A program made the position numbers and the translations under genes. Below the pieces are notes generated by a model. That model had not been told where the DNA came from and did not search any database. It was given only the letters and a program-made list of their open reading frames with translations. This document shows positions 53,475-61,709 of a stretch of 64,000 nucleotides of DNA, in pieces. Origin of the DNA: JAHOYW01 sp963664605 (GTDB lineage Bacteria > Verrucomicrobiota > Lentisphaeria > Victivallales > Victivallaceae). The stretch's first letter is position 1; every line of letters starts with the position of its first letter. The stretch lies in assembly GCA_963664605.1 (NCBI GenBank), contig OY761536.1, positions 1,302,001 through 1,366,000 of the forward strand, written 5' to 3'.

Positions 53475-54914
53475 CTATCTCCTGAAGAAAATATCCTCAA
53501 TAAGCGGTTGTATTTTCCGGGCCATTACCCGGTGGCTGAGTCGTGAGTCAAGGGTTCGCAGGTTGTGGTAAACCTGTATATTGCGTTTTCCCGGATCTGT
53601 AAGGATTTTATATGCTGTGTCAATAAGCTCATTCGTCAAAACTCCATCCTTTACTGACGGCAAATCAAAGCCATAGTGTTCAATATCGCTTTCGTATACA
53701 GGATAGCGGTTGATTACGACTGGCAGGCCGCAGCTTATCATCTCCAGCAGGTTGTTGCCGAAGCCTTCTATTTCGCTGAAATAAGTTCCTATTCCGCCGT
53801 GTTGAGCGACGATGGACGGTATTTCGGCGAATTTATAAAATTTCTGGTCGACAATGATGTCGCGTTCGGATAAAATATGCCTTTCTCCAAAAAGCAGGAT
53901 AACTTTAGCTTCAGGTTTTTTACCCAGCTTATCTTTGAAGTAGCGTTTTAGAAATTTCTTGTATTCGACCTGTTCATCACCCGAATGTCCGGAAACCAGC
54001 AGCACTATGCATTTTTTATTTTTGAATTTGGTTGACAGTTTAAAAGCGAAATCTATCGCTGTTTCAATTTTTTTGCGCGGGACAATTCTCGTATGCTGGA
54101 GCAGAAGCACGCTTTGGTCAATGTCAGAGTCCATTTTTTTTAGTTGTTCAGTTAGTCCGATATCGTCAAAAAAACTGTGATTATAATCATCACGCGGCGG
54201 AGCTATGAATTTTGAGATGTTTCCCCAATCCTGTGCTTTCCAGTCCCATTGAATATCACTGGTATTAGGAATTATGCAGGTGTGTCGTTTAAAATAGCCT
54301 TTCAGGTCAACCTGTTTAAATGTCTTAAAATATTTTCGCGCTATTTTGACCTGTTCGCGGTTTATGAAAACAATACCGTTATTATGCAGACCGGGAAGAT
54401 ATTTGAGGTATTTAAAAATAACTTCATTGGGGTTGGCGAATTGCGGACGTTCAAAGAATGAGTCATGCCACCATGCAAGAACCTTTGGCCAGATATATCC
54501 GGCGGCACGGCGTTCTTCCAGATAAAGCCCTAGCCCCACCGCTGTTATGAAGTTATACGGATGCGAAGTGTTATGCGCGATTAAAAGATCGATCTGGTGT
54601 CTTTCTATAAAGCTGGCGATGATTTCCTTTGCCTTTATGGCATTTTCCATGATTTCACCGTCAAGCCAGCATGGAGGCTGTTTGCAAAAATATTTGATGA
54701 TGCGTTTGTGAAGCGGACTCTTGTGCCAGAATATATCGTTGGTCTCGGCATTGAAACGCGGCGAGGAATGCGCAGCCAGATAATATATGTTTCCCAGCGG
54801 GATATTCATATATTTAACCATAGCTTCGACAGACTGGTCGATGACGATTGAAACACCGTCGTTTTTGCCGATGAGCGAATGCAGGATGCCAATATTCAAA
54901 TGCGATACGTTCAT
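53475..54914 (-). CDS. GT4-like glycosyltransferase (479 aa)
   Basis: This retaining GT-B glycosyltransferase has an N-terminal acceptor domain starting 'NIGILHSLIGKNDGVSIVID' (with 'LIAHNTSHPYNFITAVGLGL' in the middle) and a C-terminal sugar-nucleotide domain with 'LLQHTRIVPRKKIETAI' and the EX7E motif 'EGFGNNLLE' followed by 'MISCGLPVVINRYP'. These are GT4 hallmarks. In this operon it could add a second sugar to glucosylglycerate, as the mannosyltransferases that make mannosylglucosylglycerate do, or could use the phosphorylated intermediate. Its ATG overlaps the upstream HAD gene's stop as a 4-base overlap, and the GH13_18 gene follows after 2 bases, so the three are translationally linked. 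Donor and acceptor are not established. Confidence 0.82.
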   Translation of the reverse strand: MNVSHLNIGILHSLIGKNDGVSIVIDQSVEAMVKYMNIPLGNIYYLAAHSSPRFNAETNDIFWHKSPLHKRIIKYFCKQPPCWLDGEIMENAIKAKEIIASFIERHQIDLLIAHNTSHPYNFITAVGLGLYLEERRAAGYIWPKVLAWWHDSFFERPQFANPNEVIFKYLKYLPGLHNNGIVFINREQVKIARKYFKTFKQVDLKGYFKRHTCIIPNTSDIQWDWKAQDWGNISKFIAPPRDDYNHSFFDDIGLTEQLKKMDSDIDQSVLLLQHTRIVPRKKIETAIDFAFKLSTKFKNKKCIVLLVSGHSGDEQVEYKKFLKRYFKDKLGKKPEAKVILLFGERHILSERDIIVDQKFYKFAEIPSIVAQHGGIGTYFSEIEGFGNNLLEMISCGLPVVINRYPVYESDIEHYGFDLPSVKDGVLTNELIDTAYKILTDPGKRNIQVYHNLRTLDSRLSHRVMARKIQPLIEDIFFRR

Positions 54915-55828
54915 ATAATAATTTCCTTTACTTGTTCCAGAGAGTCAATTGTACAGTCGGGGACTATGCCTTTCACTCTGGGATCTTCCTGCCGTAAACG
55001 CAGAGAACGGGCATCACCGGCGAACAGAGCGGTGCGCATACCGGACGCTTGCGCCGGATAAATATCTTTGAGCATATCGTTTCCGACAAACAATATCTCG
55101 TTGCTTTTAAACTTATATTTTTCATAACATGCCGTCAGGGCTTTTTCATAAAGCGTAATGTTTGGTTTACCGAGTTTTTCCTGATATGAGAAAATGCTCA
55201 GATCATCATCGAAATATTTAATATTTTCATTTTCATCATCTACATCGCTGTTGAGAAAATAGTTCATAATAACCGGGGTGTAAAATTGTGCATTGGAAAT
55301 GACTCCTGCCGGTATTCTTTTCCCGTGCAGCCATAGAATTATGTCTTTCATGAACGGCATCGGGTAGACCTTATTGCTGAGGGTCTCAAAATAAATTGCC
55401 AGCATAGTTACTTCATCTACCCAGGGCTTATCTATCAGATTCCTGTAGTATAAACTCTGAATTACTATTTCCCAGACGTCGCGGATATCGATTTCCGGAC
55501 TTTCAATATTCTTTTTCCTGGCGCCGTATTTCAATTCCTCTATAGTTTGTTTGTACTCTTCTGTTATTTCCCCGGCAACTTTTGCCGGGTTGGATGAAAT
55601 TATTTTTATACCGCATTGGGCAAAAGATTCGAGGATAAACGAGGGTGAAAGCGCCAGTTTGTCAATATCCCCGGAATTTGAAATAAGCAGAGTGCCGTAT
55701 ATATCGAAAATAACACATTTTATATTGTTTATTCCTGATAGATTTAAGTCTGTATTTGTCGGTATCGGGTGCAGTTTCTGCTGAGAATCAAACAAATGTC
55801 TTATAGATGTCAAGTAATTTTTTTCCAT
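54911..55828 (-). CDS. HAD-superfamily hydrolase with DxYGT motif
   Basis: This 305-residue protein has the HAD core: motif I 'VIFDIYGTLL' with nucleophile Asp42, motif II Ser in 'AGVISNAQFY', motif III Lys in 'LGKPNITLYEKAL', and motif IV 'LFVGNDMLKDIYPAQ'. A helical cap of about 100 residues lies between motifs I and II. In this operon the expected role is the phosphatase that removes phosphate from glucosyl-3-phosphoglycerate (or its mannosyl form). However, the second motif I residue is Tyr44, not the Asp general acid of most HAD phosphatases; DxYGT is the form of haloacid dehalogenases. It overlaps the upstream GT4 gene by 41 bases and the downstream one by 4. Confidence 0.83.
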   Translation of the reverse strand: MEKNYLTSIRHLFDSQQKLHPIPTNTDLNLSGINNIKCVIFDIYGTLLISNSGDIDKLALSPSFILESFAQCGIKIISSNPAKVAGEITEEYKQTIEELKYGARKKNIESPEIDIRDVWEIVIQSLYYRNLIDKPWVDEVTMLAIYFETLSNKVYPMPFMKDIILWLHGKRIPAGVISNAQFYTPVIMNYFLNSDVDDENENIKYFDDDLSIFSYQEKLGKPNITLYEKALTACYEKYKFKSNEILFVGNDMLKDIYPAQASGMRTALFAGDARSLRLRQEDPRVKGIVPDCTIDSLEQVKEIII

Positions 55829-57065
55829 AATTTCTTACTGAATACTTTTCCTTTATTAATTTACGGTTTGCTCTGATAAACTCAGGACTGAAATCCTGAA
55901 AAATATTTTCCAACTGCGGATTTGCGGAAATGAAATCATTTCTTGAGTCAGATTCAGTTAAAAACTCTTTTATTAGTTCCATTTGCCGTTTTTGCCCGAG
56001 TTCAGCAAAATCCGTATCCTCATAATCCAGTTTCCGGTAAAGCCCCTCAAATTTTATTCCGGCATCCCTGAAATCCCCGGATACCGGTAAATCCCGTCCG
56101 ACGATCGGCATACCGAACATCCATGATTCCAGGAAGACCATTCCGAAACCCTCACGGATACTGGTTGTTACGCAGCGGTCGGCTAAAGCCATAATTTCAT
56201 CGAAGGCGCATTTTTCACCAGCCTCAAAAATAAGCTGAATCCGTTCTTCGGCACAAAATTCCTTCCATTTGTCGTATTCCACCTTTTCTACTGGATTCAG
56301 TGGAGGCAGGGTGGTTATCCAGTTTGCTCTATTACTGAACAGCGAAGCTAAAAGGATAAATTCACCGAGGTTTTTGCGCCTTATGCCGCGTACCGGATAA
56401 ACATAATTCGGCAGTCCGTGTTTTACGTTCAAAATCTTCTGAGCTCTTTTTTTTGCCTGTAGAATATCACGGGTGTCACTGTTCACGTTTGCGACAGGAT
56501 TTGGCAGCAGGCTTATGCGTTCCGCGGGAATAGCTAATTGCTTCAGGCGTTCCACATAGGAAGAGTTAAGGACGGCATAATGACAGTTTTCATGGACAGG
56601 ATACATCATTTTAGAAAGAGTATGTCCGAAATTCTTTTCAATCAGATATTCCAAAGCCTTCATGTTTGCCGGACGGTCTTCAGCAAAGTCATGAATATGA
56701 TTTACGATTCTGCGGTCGCTCACCAGATCATTTAAGACTGCCGTCAGAACCGGATTTTTGCCGAGGTTCATATTGTGGGCGTGAATAATTGTGTCAGGGC
56801 TCGTACGGTCCAGAAAAATATCAATCATATGGTTGTAACAACTGTCTATCTGATTGTCGTTTAATTTTGAGCAATCCAGATAATTCAACATAGGCTCGTA
56901 AATGAATTTGACTTTTGGAGGCATTGATATGCTGCTGTTTCTATCTCCCGAGAAAACCTGTATTTCAGCTATTTCCCGTTGAGCCAGCAATGCTTCCAGT
57001 TGCATTTCTATTATTCTGGTAACGCCGCCCGGATTCAGGTGATAATGTAATATCGCGATTTTCAT
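55788..57065 (-). CDS. GT4-like glycosyltransferase (425 aa)
   Basis: This second retaining GT-B glycosyltransferase of the operon begins 'IAILHYHLNPGGVTRIIEMQ', the usual nucleotide-loop start of GT4 enzymes, and has 'NHIHDFAEDRPANMKALEYL' in the acceptor domain. In the C-terminal domain 'LLPNPV' precedes the EX7E motif 'EGFGMVFLESWMFGMPIVGR'. It begins 7 bases after the gpgS gene and overlaps the HAD gene by 41 bases. Its sequence is clearly different from the 479-residue GT4 enzyme two genes later, so the two probably act at different steps or on different donors. Linking it to mannosylglucosylglycerate synthesis is inference from context. Confidence 0.83.
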   Translation of the reverse strand: MKIAILHYHLNPGGVTRIIEMQLEALLAQREIAEIQVFSGDRNSSISMPPKVKFIYEPMLNYLDCSKLNDNQIDSCYNHMIDIFLDRTSPDTIIHAHNMNLGKNPVLTAVLNDLVSDRRIVNHIHDFAEDRPANMKALEYLIEKNFGHTLSKMMYPVHENCHYAVLNSSYVERLKQLAIPAERISLLPNPVANVNSDTRDILQAKKRAQKILNVKHGLPNYVYPVRGIRRKNLGEFILLASLFSNRANWITTLPPLNPVEKVEYDKWKEFCAEERIQLIFEAGEKCAFDEIMALADRCVTTSIREGFGMVFLESWMFGMPIVGRDLPVSGDFRDAGIKFEGLYRKLDYEDTDFAELGQKRQMELIKEFLTESDSRNDFISANPQLENIFQDFSPEFIRANRKLIKEKYSVRNYGKKLLDIYKTFV

Positions 57066-57072
57066 ATTTGCT

Positions 57073-58062
57073 TTACTTCTTTTCCTGAGATTTTTTCATT
57101 AGCTTTTTATATTCCTTTACCTTGCTCATCGGCTGGCGTTCTATTTCCTTTATGTCATGCTGTATCAGATCGTAGTCTTCCTTATTTGAAGTCATTTGCC
57201 GTAAGGTCAGGGAATCAGGAGTCAGCAAAGGCTGCTCTTTGTATTTAGCGAGCCGGTTCCAAAATGTCTGGAGGATGCCGAAAGACATTTTCCCAAGCGA
57301 CAGCACGTTCTGGTTGCGGTGGATACGCAGGTCAAGATTGGTTTGGGCGATAGCATCAAGTCCGTATTTCTGATGCAGGTCGATAAGCATACCGGTTTCA
57401 ACTCCGTAACCGATCGGGAAATTGATTTCCGTCAGTATATCACGGTAACCAGCGTATTCGCCTGAAAGCGGCTGGATTATACCGGTCAGTTCCGGGAAGA
57501 ATTGTGAGAATAAAGGCCTGATAAGTATTTCTGTTACTCTTCCGCCTCCGGCCGGGGCAAGGTTGTTGGCGCTTTTGAACGGGCGGTTGTAGAATGCCTT
57601 AACAAACTTTATGTCCGGCTTTACAAGCAGAGGCCCGAGCAGCCCGTATACGAAACGCGGATGTATATTACTGATATCCGCATCTACATAAACTATAATA
57701 TCGCCTTTGAGCAGATACAGCGCTTTCCACAGGTTTTCTCCCTTGCCGTAATGTATGTCTTCATCTTTCAGATAATCTGAAGCCAAATAGGTGTCCGCCC
57801 CGAACTTTTCAGCTATTGCCAGGGTGTTGTCGGTGGAACCGGAATCTATTACCGCTATTTCATCAAGCAGAGGATAACGGTCCATCAGTTCCGATTTCAT
57901 TACGATGATTGATTTTCCAATGGTTTTTTCTTCATTAAGAGTTGGGAAGCATAGACTTATTTTAAGTTTCTTGCGTTTTTTTATATTAACGAGTTTTTCA
58001 ATATCCATAAATTCGGAATAATGAAAAGTACGCGATTTTAACCATTTCTGTAATTTATTCAT
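57073..58062 (-). CDS. gpgS: glucosyl-3-phosphoglycerate synthase
   Basis: GpgS (GT81) transfers glucose from a nucleotide sugar to 3-phosphoglycerate, the first step of glucosylglycerate synthesis. The 329-residue length is normal. The family start 'KISLCFPTLNEEKTIGKSII' (residues 34-53) is very typical, followed by 'VIDSGSTDNT' and the metal-binding DAD motif at 127-129 ('IVYVDADISN'). 'QPLSGEYAGYRDIL' and 'GYGVETGMLIDL' are further GpgS-like landmarks, and the His in 'LDLRIHRNQ' is part of the metal site. It overlaps the upstream peptidase-like gene by 8 bases and is followed by a GT4 gene after 7 bases. GDP-glucose or UDP-glucose is the likely donor. Confidence 0.9.
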   Translation of the reverse strand: MNKLQKWLKSRTFHYSEFMDIEKLVNIKKRKKLKISLCFPTLNEEKTIGKSIIVMKSELMDRYPLLDEIAVIDSGSTDNTLAIAEKFGADTYLASDYLKDEDIHYGKGENLWKALYLLKGDIIVYVDADISNIHPRFVYGLLGPLLVKPDIKFVKAFYNRPFKSANNLAPAGGGRVTEILIRPLFSQFFPELTGIIQPLSGEYAGYRDILTEINFPIGYGVETGMLIDLHQKYGLDAIAQTNLDLRIHRNQNVLSLGKMSFGILQTFWNRLAKYKEQPLLTPDSLTLRQMTSNKEDYDLIQHDIKEIERQPMSKVKEYKKLMKKSQEKK

Positions 58063-59254
58063 TAATTAAATTCCCCATTTTATCAATTTTGTGAATTAAC
58101 GTTATTAACTGCATCAAACCTTTTTCAAGCGGGCCCAGTTCTATAAAACTCCGGTTGGAACTGCCGCCTTTACCTTCGGTCAGTCCAATCGATATAGACG
58201 GGATTCCCTGGGCTAAACTGACTGTTATCTGCGAGCTTGAGTATTCTGTGCGCGGTTTATATCCGAGCCCTTTGATTGTTTCTAAAGCACATTTTATCAG
58301 CGGGTGGGAACTGCTTAGGCCTGAGGCTTTGTGCTGTCCGAAGAAATCGCAGGTGATATTGGCGCCGTTTTTGGCGGCGATATCGGTGCAGTTGTCCACT
58401 ATCTGCTCACAGAGTGTTTCCATGATTGAATTCTCATCGCTCAAAATCTCCAGATTTATATGAGCTTCCCGACTGACTGTACTATAGCGTTCCCCGCCGG
58501 AGATCATGCCCACATTTAATATGGTCCTTGGTTTTTTGGGGAGCGGAATTGAATTCAGGCTGTTAATTACTTCATTGGCAACCAGTATTGCGTTAGATTC
58601 GGACATCCGGCTCCATGAAGATTCCACTTCCGGGTCCTGGAGTTCGCAGCGGATATCACAGCGTGCTCTGCTCAAACTGAAATAATCGAGAGATCCCAGC
58701 GATAATCCAGTGAGATTTATGACGACATCAATTTTTTCAGGATATTCCTTTAAAAAGGTGCGGAAACCCTCAAAATCTCCTCGTCCATGATAACGTGTGG
58801 TTCCGAGCAGGACTATATTGCAGTCGAGTTCCAGTTCCAGTTTCTTGAAGATATCCGGCAGTGTGATTAAAGTTGCGATTCCCAGATTATCGTCAGCCAC
58901 TCCGGCTCCCTGTACGCGGTCGGCAGAAACTGTAACATTCTGGTCAATGCTGGAATTAAACTGATTATCCATATGCGCGCAGATCAAAATATTGCGTTTT
59001 CCGGTATTCCCGGAAACGATTCCTATTGCGTTATGCATAGGATCTGTCGTCGGATCGACATTGGACATGCTCGCATAGCGGCTCAATATGAATTCAGCGC
59101 GTTTTCTTTCGTAAAAAGTTTGTGCGGGATATTCCGATAACAAAGCGAGATTTCCCAAAAGCAGTTCGCGTGACTTAACTATTCCTTCCTGCCAGTCTGC
59201 CTCATGCTCTATCGGGCGTTCTGTATTCTGACTGATGTGATTAGTTTTTACCAT
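58055..59254 (-). CDS. M20-peptidase-like protein with altered active site
   Basis: This 399-residue protein has the fold landmarks of M20-type metallopeptidases: 'ILICAHMDNQF' (HxD, residues 94-96), 'GAGVADDNLGIATLI' (bridging Asp, 121-122) and a dimerisation-domain stretch 'SGGERYSTVSREAHINLEIL'. Where these enzymes have the catalytic Glu-Glu before a Gly-Leu-Gly-Asp loop, this one reads 'GTTRYHGRGDFEGF' (Tyr155-His156). The next ligand (Glu in IEG) reads 'INLTGLSL', and the final His region reads 'GGSSNRSFIEL'. It may therefore be a non-catalytic or repurposed member. It is the first gene of the solute operon, overlapping gpgS by 8 bases, with a phased repeat operator upstream. No signal peptide. 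Confidence 0.78.
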   Translation of the reverse strand: MVKTNHISQNTERPIEHEADWQEGIVKSRELLLGNLALLSEYPAQTFYERKRAEFILSRYASMSNVDPTTDPMHNAIGIVSGNTGKRNILICAHMDNQFNSSIDQNVTVSADRVQGAGVADDNLGIATLITLPDIFKKLELELDCNIVLLGTTRYHGRGDFEGFRTFLKEYPEKIDVVINLTGLSLGSLDYFSLSRARCDIRCELQDPEVESSWSRMSESNAILVANEVINSLNSIPLPKKPRTILNVGMISGGERYSTVSREAHINLEILSDENSIMETLCEQIVDNCTDIAAKNGANITCDFFGQHKASGLSSSHPLIKCALETIKGLGYKPRTEYSSSQITVSLAQGIPSISIGLTEGKGGSSNRSFIELGPLEKGLMQLITLIHKIDKMGNLINE

Positions 59255-59294
59255 TCTTTTTTTCTTCCTGTAATATTAGTTCTCTCTATTGTCT

Positions 59295-59338
59295 TTTATA
59301 AGGAAAGTTTAACCCTTGAATGTTAGGATAATGTTAGG
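59295..59338 (-). promoter_or_regulatory. promoter and tandem-repeat operator of the solute operon
   Basis: On the minus strand two copies of CCTAACATT (59338-59330 and 59327-59319) are spaced 11 bases start to start, as TAACATT, four bases, TAACATT. A TATAAA -10 box (59300-59295) follows 18 bases later, so the second copy occupies the -35 position, which has no good consensus. Such helically phased 7+4 repeats in place of a -35 box are typical of OmpR/PhoB-type activators. The leader is about 34 bases. Confidence 0.45.
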
Positions 59339-59425
59339 CTTTTGCGAAACTTGAGTTAAATCATGCCCTAATGTTTGAATATTGTTTGGATAAAACATAA
59401 ATATCCTTTTTATTATATTAACCGC

Positions 59426-59454
59426 TTGAATATGCATCCGGTTAACTCTACTGT
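59426..59454 (+). promoter_or_regulatory. promoter of the DEAD-box helicase gene
   Basis: TTGAAT (59426-59431), 17 bases and TACTGT (59449-59454), leaving a leader of about 35 bases before the TTG start at 59494. The -10 box is only partly consensus. Confidence 0.4.
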
Positions 59455-59493
59455 ATGTAGTTAATTTGTAATTAAATAAAGGTAAAATGCACA

Positions 59494-61020
59494 TTGTTAA
59501 AACTTATTAAGAATCTTTTAGGCAGTAACACGAAAAGCACCTCGCAACATTCTGAGAGAGAGAATCTTGCGGCTATGAGATGCAAGGCACCGGGAAAAAA
59601 TAAGATTAAGTCGAAGCCGCATCAGGAAACTGAAAAAACAAAGCGCCGGAAGCCGACTAAAAAAACGATTAAAGACAAACCGGCTGCCAAAACCGCACAC
59701 AAGCCAAAGATCATTGAACACAAAAAGAAAATCCCGCAAAAACCTGAAGAGCTGACAATTTTCCCTGAAATAGAGGGGGAAACCCGTTTTACCGATCTTG
59801 ATCTACATGAGGATGTCTTATACGGCCTACAGGAAATGGGCTTTGAATATTGTACCCCAATCCAGGCAAAATCCTTGCCGTTCCTGCTTGAAGGACGCGA
59901 TACAACTGGTAAAGCACAGACCGGAACCGGTAAAACTGCCGCGTTTCTTTCCGCGACTTTCAGCAAATTTATGAATGACCCCAAAGAAAACCGTAAGCCG
60001 GGAACCTGCCGGGCGTTGATTCTGGCTCCGACCCGTGAATTGGCTATGCAGATCTATAAGGACGCTGAAAAAATCTCATTATTCACCAACATGAACAATC
60101 TGGTGGTTTTCGGCGGTATGGATCATCGTAAACAGCGGGATATGTTAAGTAAACCGATTGATGTTTTAATCGGTACTCCCGGACGGATAATAGATTATTC
60201 TAGCAGTAGACATTTGAATTTGTCAGAAACCGAAGTGCTGGTTCTGGATGAAGCCGACCGCATGCTTGATATGGGATTTATCCCTGACGTACGCCGCATC
60301 ATAAACAAACTGCCGGGCAAGGATAAACGACAGACTCTGCTTTACAGCGCAACACTTGAAGACAAGATTCTGCGTCTCGCTGATGCCTGGCTCAAAGACC
60401 CGGTTGAAGTTGAAAGCGAGAGTGATAAACTCGTTACTGACTTAATAGAACAGAATTTTTATACAGTATCGCTTGACGAAAAATTAGCGCTCCTCTACTG
60501 GATTATAAAGAAAGAGGAATTCGAGCGCATGTTGATTTTCGGAAACTTGAAAAGCAAAAATTTCGATATTTACAGGACTCTGAAACGTTATGGTATTAAT
60601 TGCGATCTGCTTTCAGGAGATGTTCCACAGCCAAAACGCGTTAAGATACTTGAACGTTTCCGTTCAGGTGAACAGAAGATCGTTATAGCTACGGATGTGG
60701 CGGCGCGCGGTATCCATGTTGATGATGTTTCAATTGTCATAAATTACGATTTGCCTGAACGCGCAGAAGATTATGTTCATCGTATTGGCCGCACCGGAAG
60801 AGCTGGTAAAAAAGGCAAATCGATCAGTTTTGTATGTGAATACGGAGCTTATTCCCTTGGTATGATTGAAGAATTGCTGGAGGAACCGGTAAAATGCGTT
60901 ATGCCGCCTGATGAGATGATGGAAATGCCGCCAAGACCTCCAAAGTCTACTTTTATTCCTCAGAAATACGAATCAAAATCTAAATCAGCAAGGCGTCCAA
61001 GACGTCAATCAAAAAGATAA
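59494..61020 (+). CDS. DEAD-box ATP-dependent RNA helicase
   Basis: This 508-residue RNA helicase has an unusual N-terminal extension of about 95 residues that is very rich in Lys and Thr, probably an RNA-binding tail, before the core. Core motifs: Q motif 'CTPIQAKSLP', Walker A 'AQTGTGKT' (about 142), 'PTRELAMQI', 'GTPGRIIDY', DEAD (about 252), 'YSATLED', and in the second domain 'ATDVAARGIHVDDV' and 'HRIGRTGRAGKKGK' (about 429). The C-terminal tail is again basic. It resembles RhlB/RhlE-type helicases of RNA turnover and cold adaptation. The TTG start is used because AAAGG lies 11 bases upstream and the nearby ATG at 59487 is out of frame. Confidence 0.94.
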   Translation: MLKLIKNLLGSNTKSTSQHSERENLAAMRCKAPGKNKIKSKPHQETEKTKRRKPTKKTIKDKPAAKTAHKPKIIEHKKKIPQKPEELTIFPEIEGETRFTDLDLHEDVLYGLQEMGFEYCTPIQAKSLPFLLEGRDTTGKAQTGTGKTAAFLSATFSKFMNDPKENRKPGTCRALILAPTRELAMQIYKDAEKISLFTNMNNLVVFGGMDHRKQRDMLSKPIDVLIGTPGRIIDYSSSRHLNLSETEVLVLDEADRMLDMGFIPDVRRIINKLPGKDKRQTLLYSATLEDKILRLADAWLKDPVEVESESDKLVTDLIEQNFYTVSLDEKLALLYWIIKKEEFERMLIFGNLKSKNFDIYRTLKRYGINCDLLSGDVPQPKRVKILERFRSGEQKIVIATDVAARGIHVDDVSIVINYDLPERAEDYVHRIGRTGRAGKKGKSISFVCEYGAYSLGMIEELLEEPVKCVMPPDEMMEMPPRPPKSTFIPQKYESKSKSARRPRRQSKR

Positions 61021-61022
61021 AA

Positions 61023-61055
61023 AAAAGTCCTTCTAAAACAATCAGGAGGACTTTT
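61023..61055. terminator. bidirectional terminator between the helicase and lpoB genes
   Basis: A 12-bp stem with a single T-G pair (61023-61034 with 61044-61055, AAAAGTCCTTCT with AGGAGGACTTTT) follows the helicase stop by two bases. The arms begin with A and end with T runs, so it can terminate both the helicase transcript and the converging lpoB transcript. Confidence 0.75.
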
Positions 61056-61074
61056 ATCAATAGCCTGTATTTAT

Positions 61075-61692
61075 TTACCAGCCGACGAATGCCCGCTTTG
61101 ACTGTTTGGCTATTTCAACGTTGTCTTCCCATACCGCCAGCCCGGTCTTGAGATCGGTCAAGGTCAGATGGAAGAAGAAATATGATTGTTTCAGTCTTCC
61201 TTGTCTTGTTTTTTCCTGGATGATTTCGCCAGCCAGACTCATGTCAGGCGCAATTGCGGTTCCGTTTTTCTGAACAGTACTCTGATTGAACATTTCATCA
61301 TCTTGAAGCTGACGAACCTGACGGGTTGCCCTGTCTTCGGCGCCTTTCGCGCTGACCGCAGTTGTTGTCATAGCCATTCCTGAACGCAGTACGGCGTTAC
61401 GGATCTTGCTTGTCAATATCTGGGTGTTGATATGTTGTGAGGTCAGATTCTTTACTCTGCTTATCATAATGATATTTTTGCGTCCGTCGGCTCGCTTGAG
61501 AACTCCGGACTTCAACATTGAATTGATAGTTTTTTCAGCAGTTATCTGCCAGTCTTTAAAGTTGATGTCATCGGTGGTTGTTATGCCGCGATCGGACTGA
61601 GCGTCAATTCGTGTCGGCATGTTTCCACAGCTCGTCATAAAAATACCTGTTGAGATTGTGATTGAGGCGAGAATAAGGGTTTTAGCTTTCAT
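61075..61692 (-). CDS. lpoB: LpoB-like penicillin-binding protein activator lipoprotein
   Basis: LpoB-type outer-membrane lipoproteins reach through the periplasm to activate a class A penicillin-binding protein during peptidoglycan synthesis. This 205-residue protein has a signal peptide and lipobox 'FMTSCG' with Cys22, a short linker ('IDAQSDRGITTTDDINFKDW') and the LpoB domain: 'MLKSGVLKRADGRKNIIMIS', 'INTQILTSKIRNAVLRSGM' and, near the end, 'SYFFFHLTLTDLKTGLAVWE'. It follows a YcfL-like gene by 17 bases, the same neighbour as in E. coli (ycfL-lpoB). The linker is short compared with E. coli LpoB. The partner PBP is not in the window. Confidence 0.88.
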   Translation of the reverse strand: MKAKTLILASITISTGIFMTSCGNMPTRIDAQSDRGITTTDDINFKDWQITAEKTINSMLKSGVLKRADGRKNIIMISRVKNLTSQHINTQILTSKIRNAVLRSGMAMTTTAVSAKGAEDRATRQVRQLQDDEMFNQSTVQKNGTAIAPDMSLAGEIIQEKTRQGRLKQSYFFFHLTLTDLKTGLAVWEDNVEIAKQSKRAFVGW

Positions 61693-61709
61693 TGAAACTG
61701 CTCCTTTTT

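Noticed and set aside
59309..59494. A 61-codon open frame on the minus strand between the helicase and the solute operon.
   Set aside because: It lies over promoter and operator sequences, has no ribosome-binding site and no sensible protein features.
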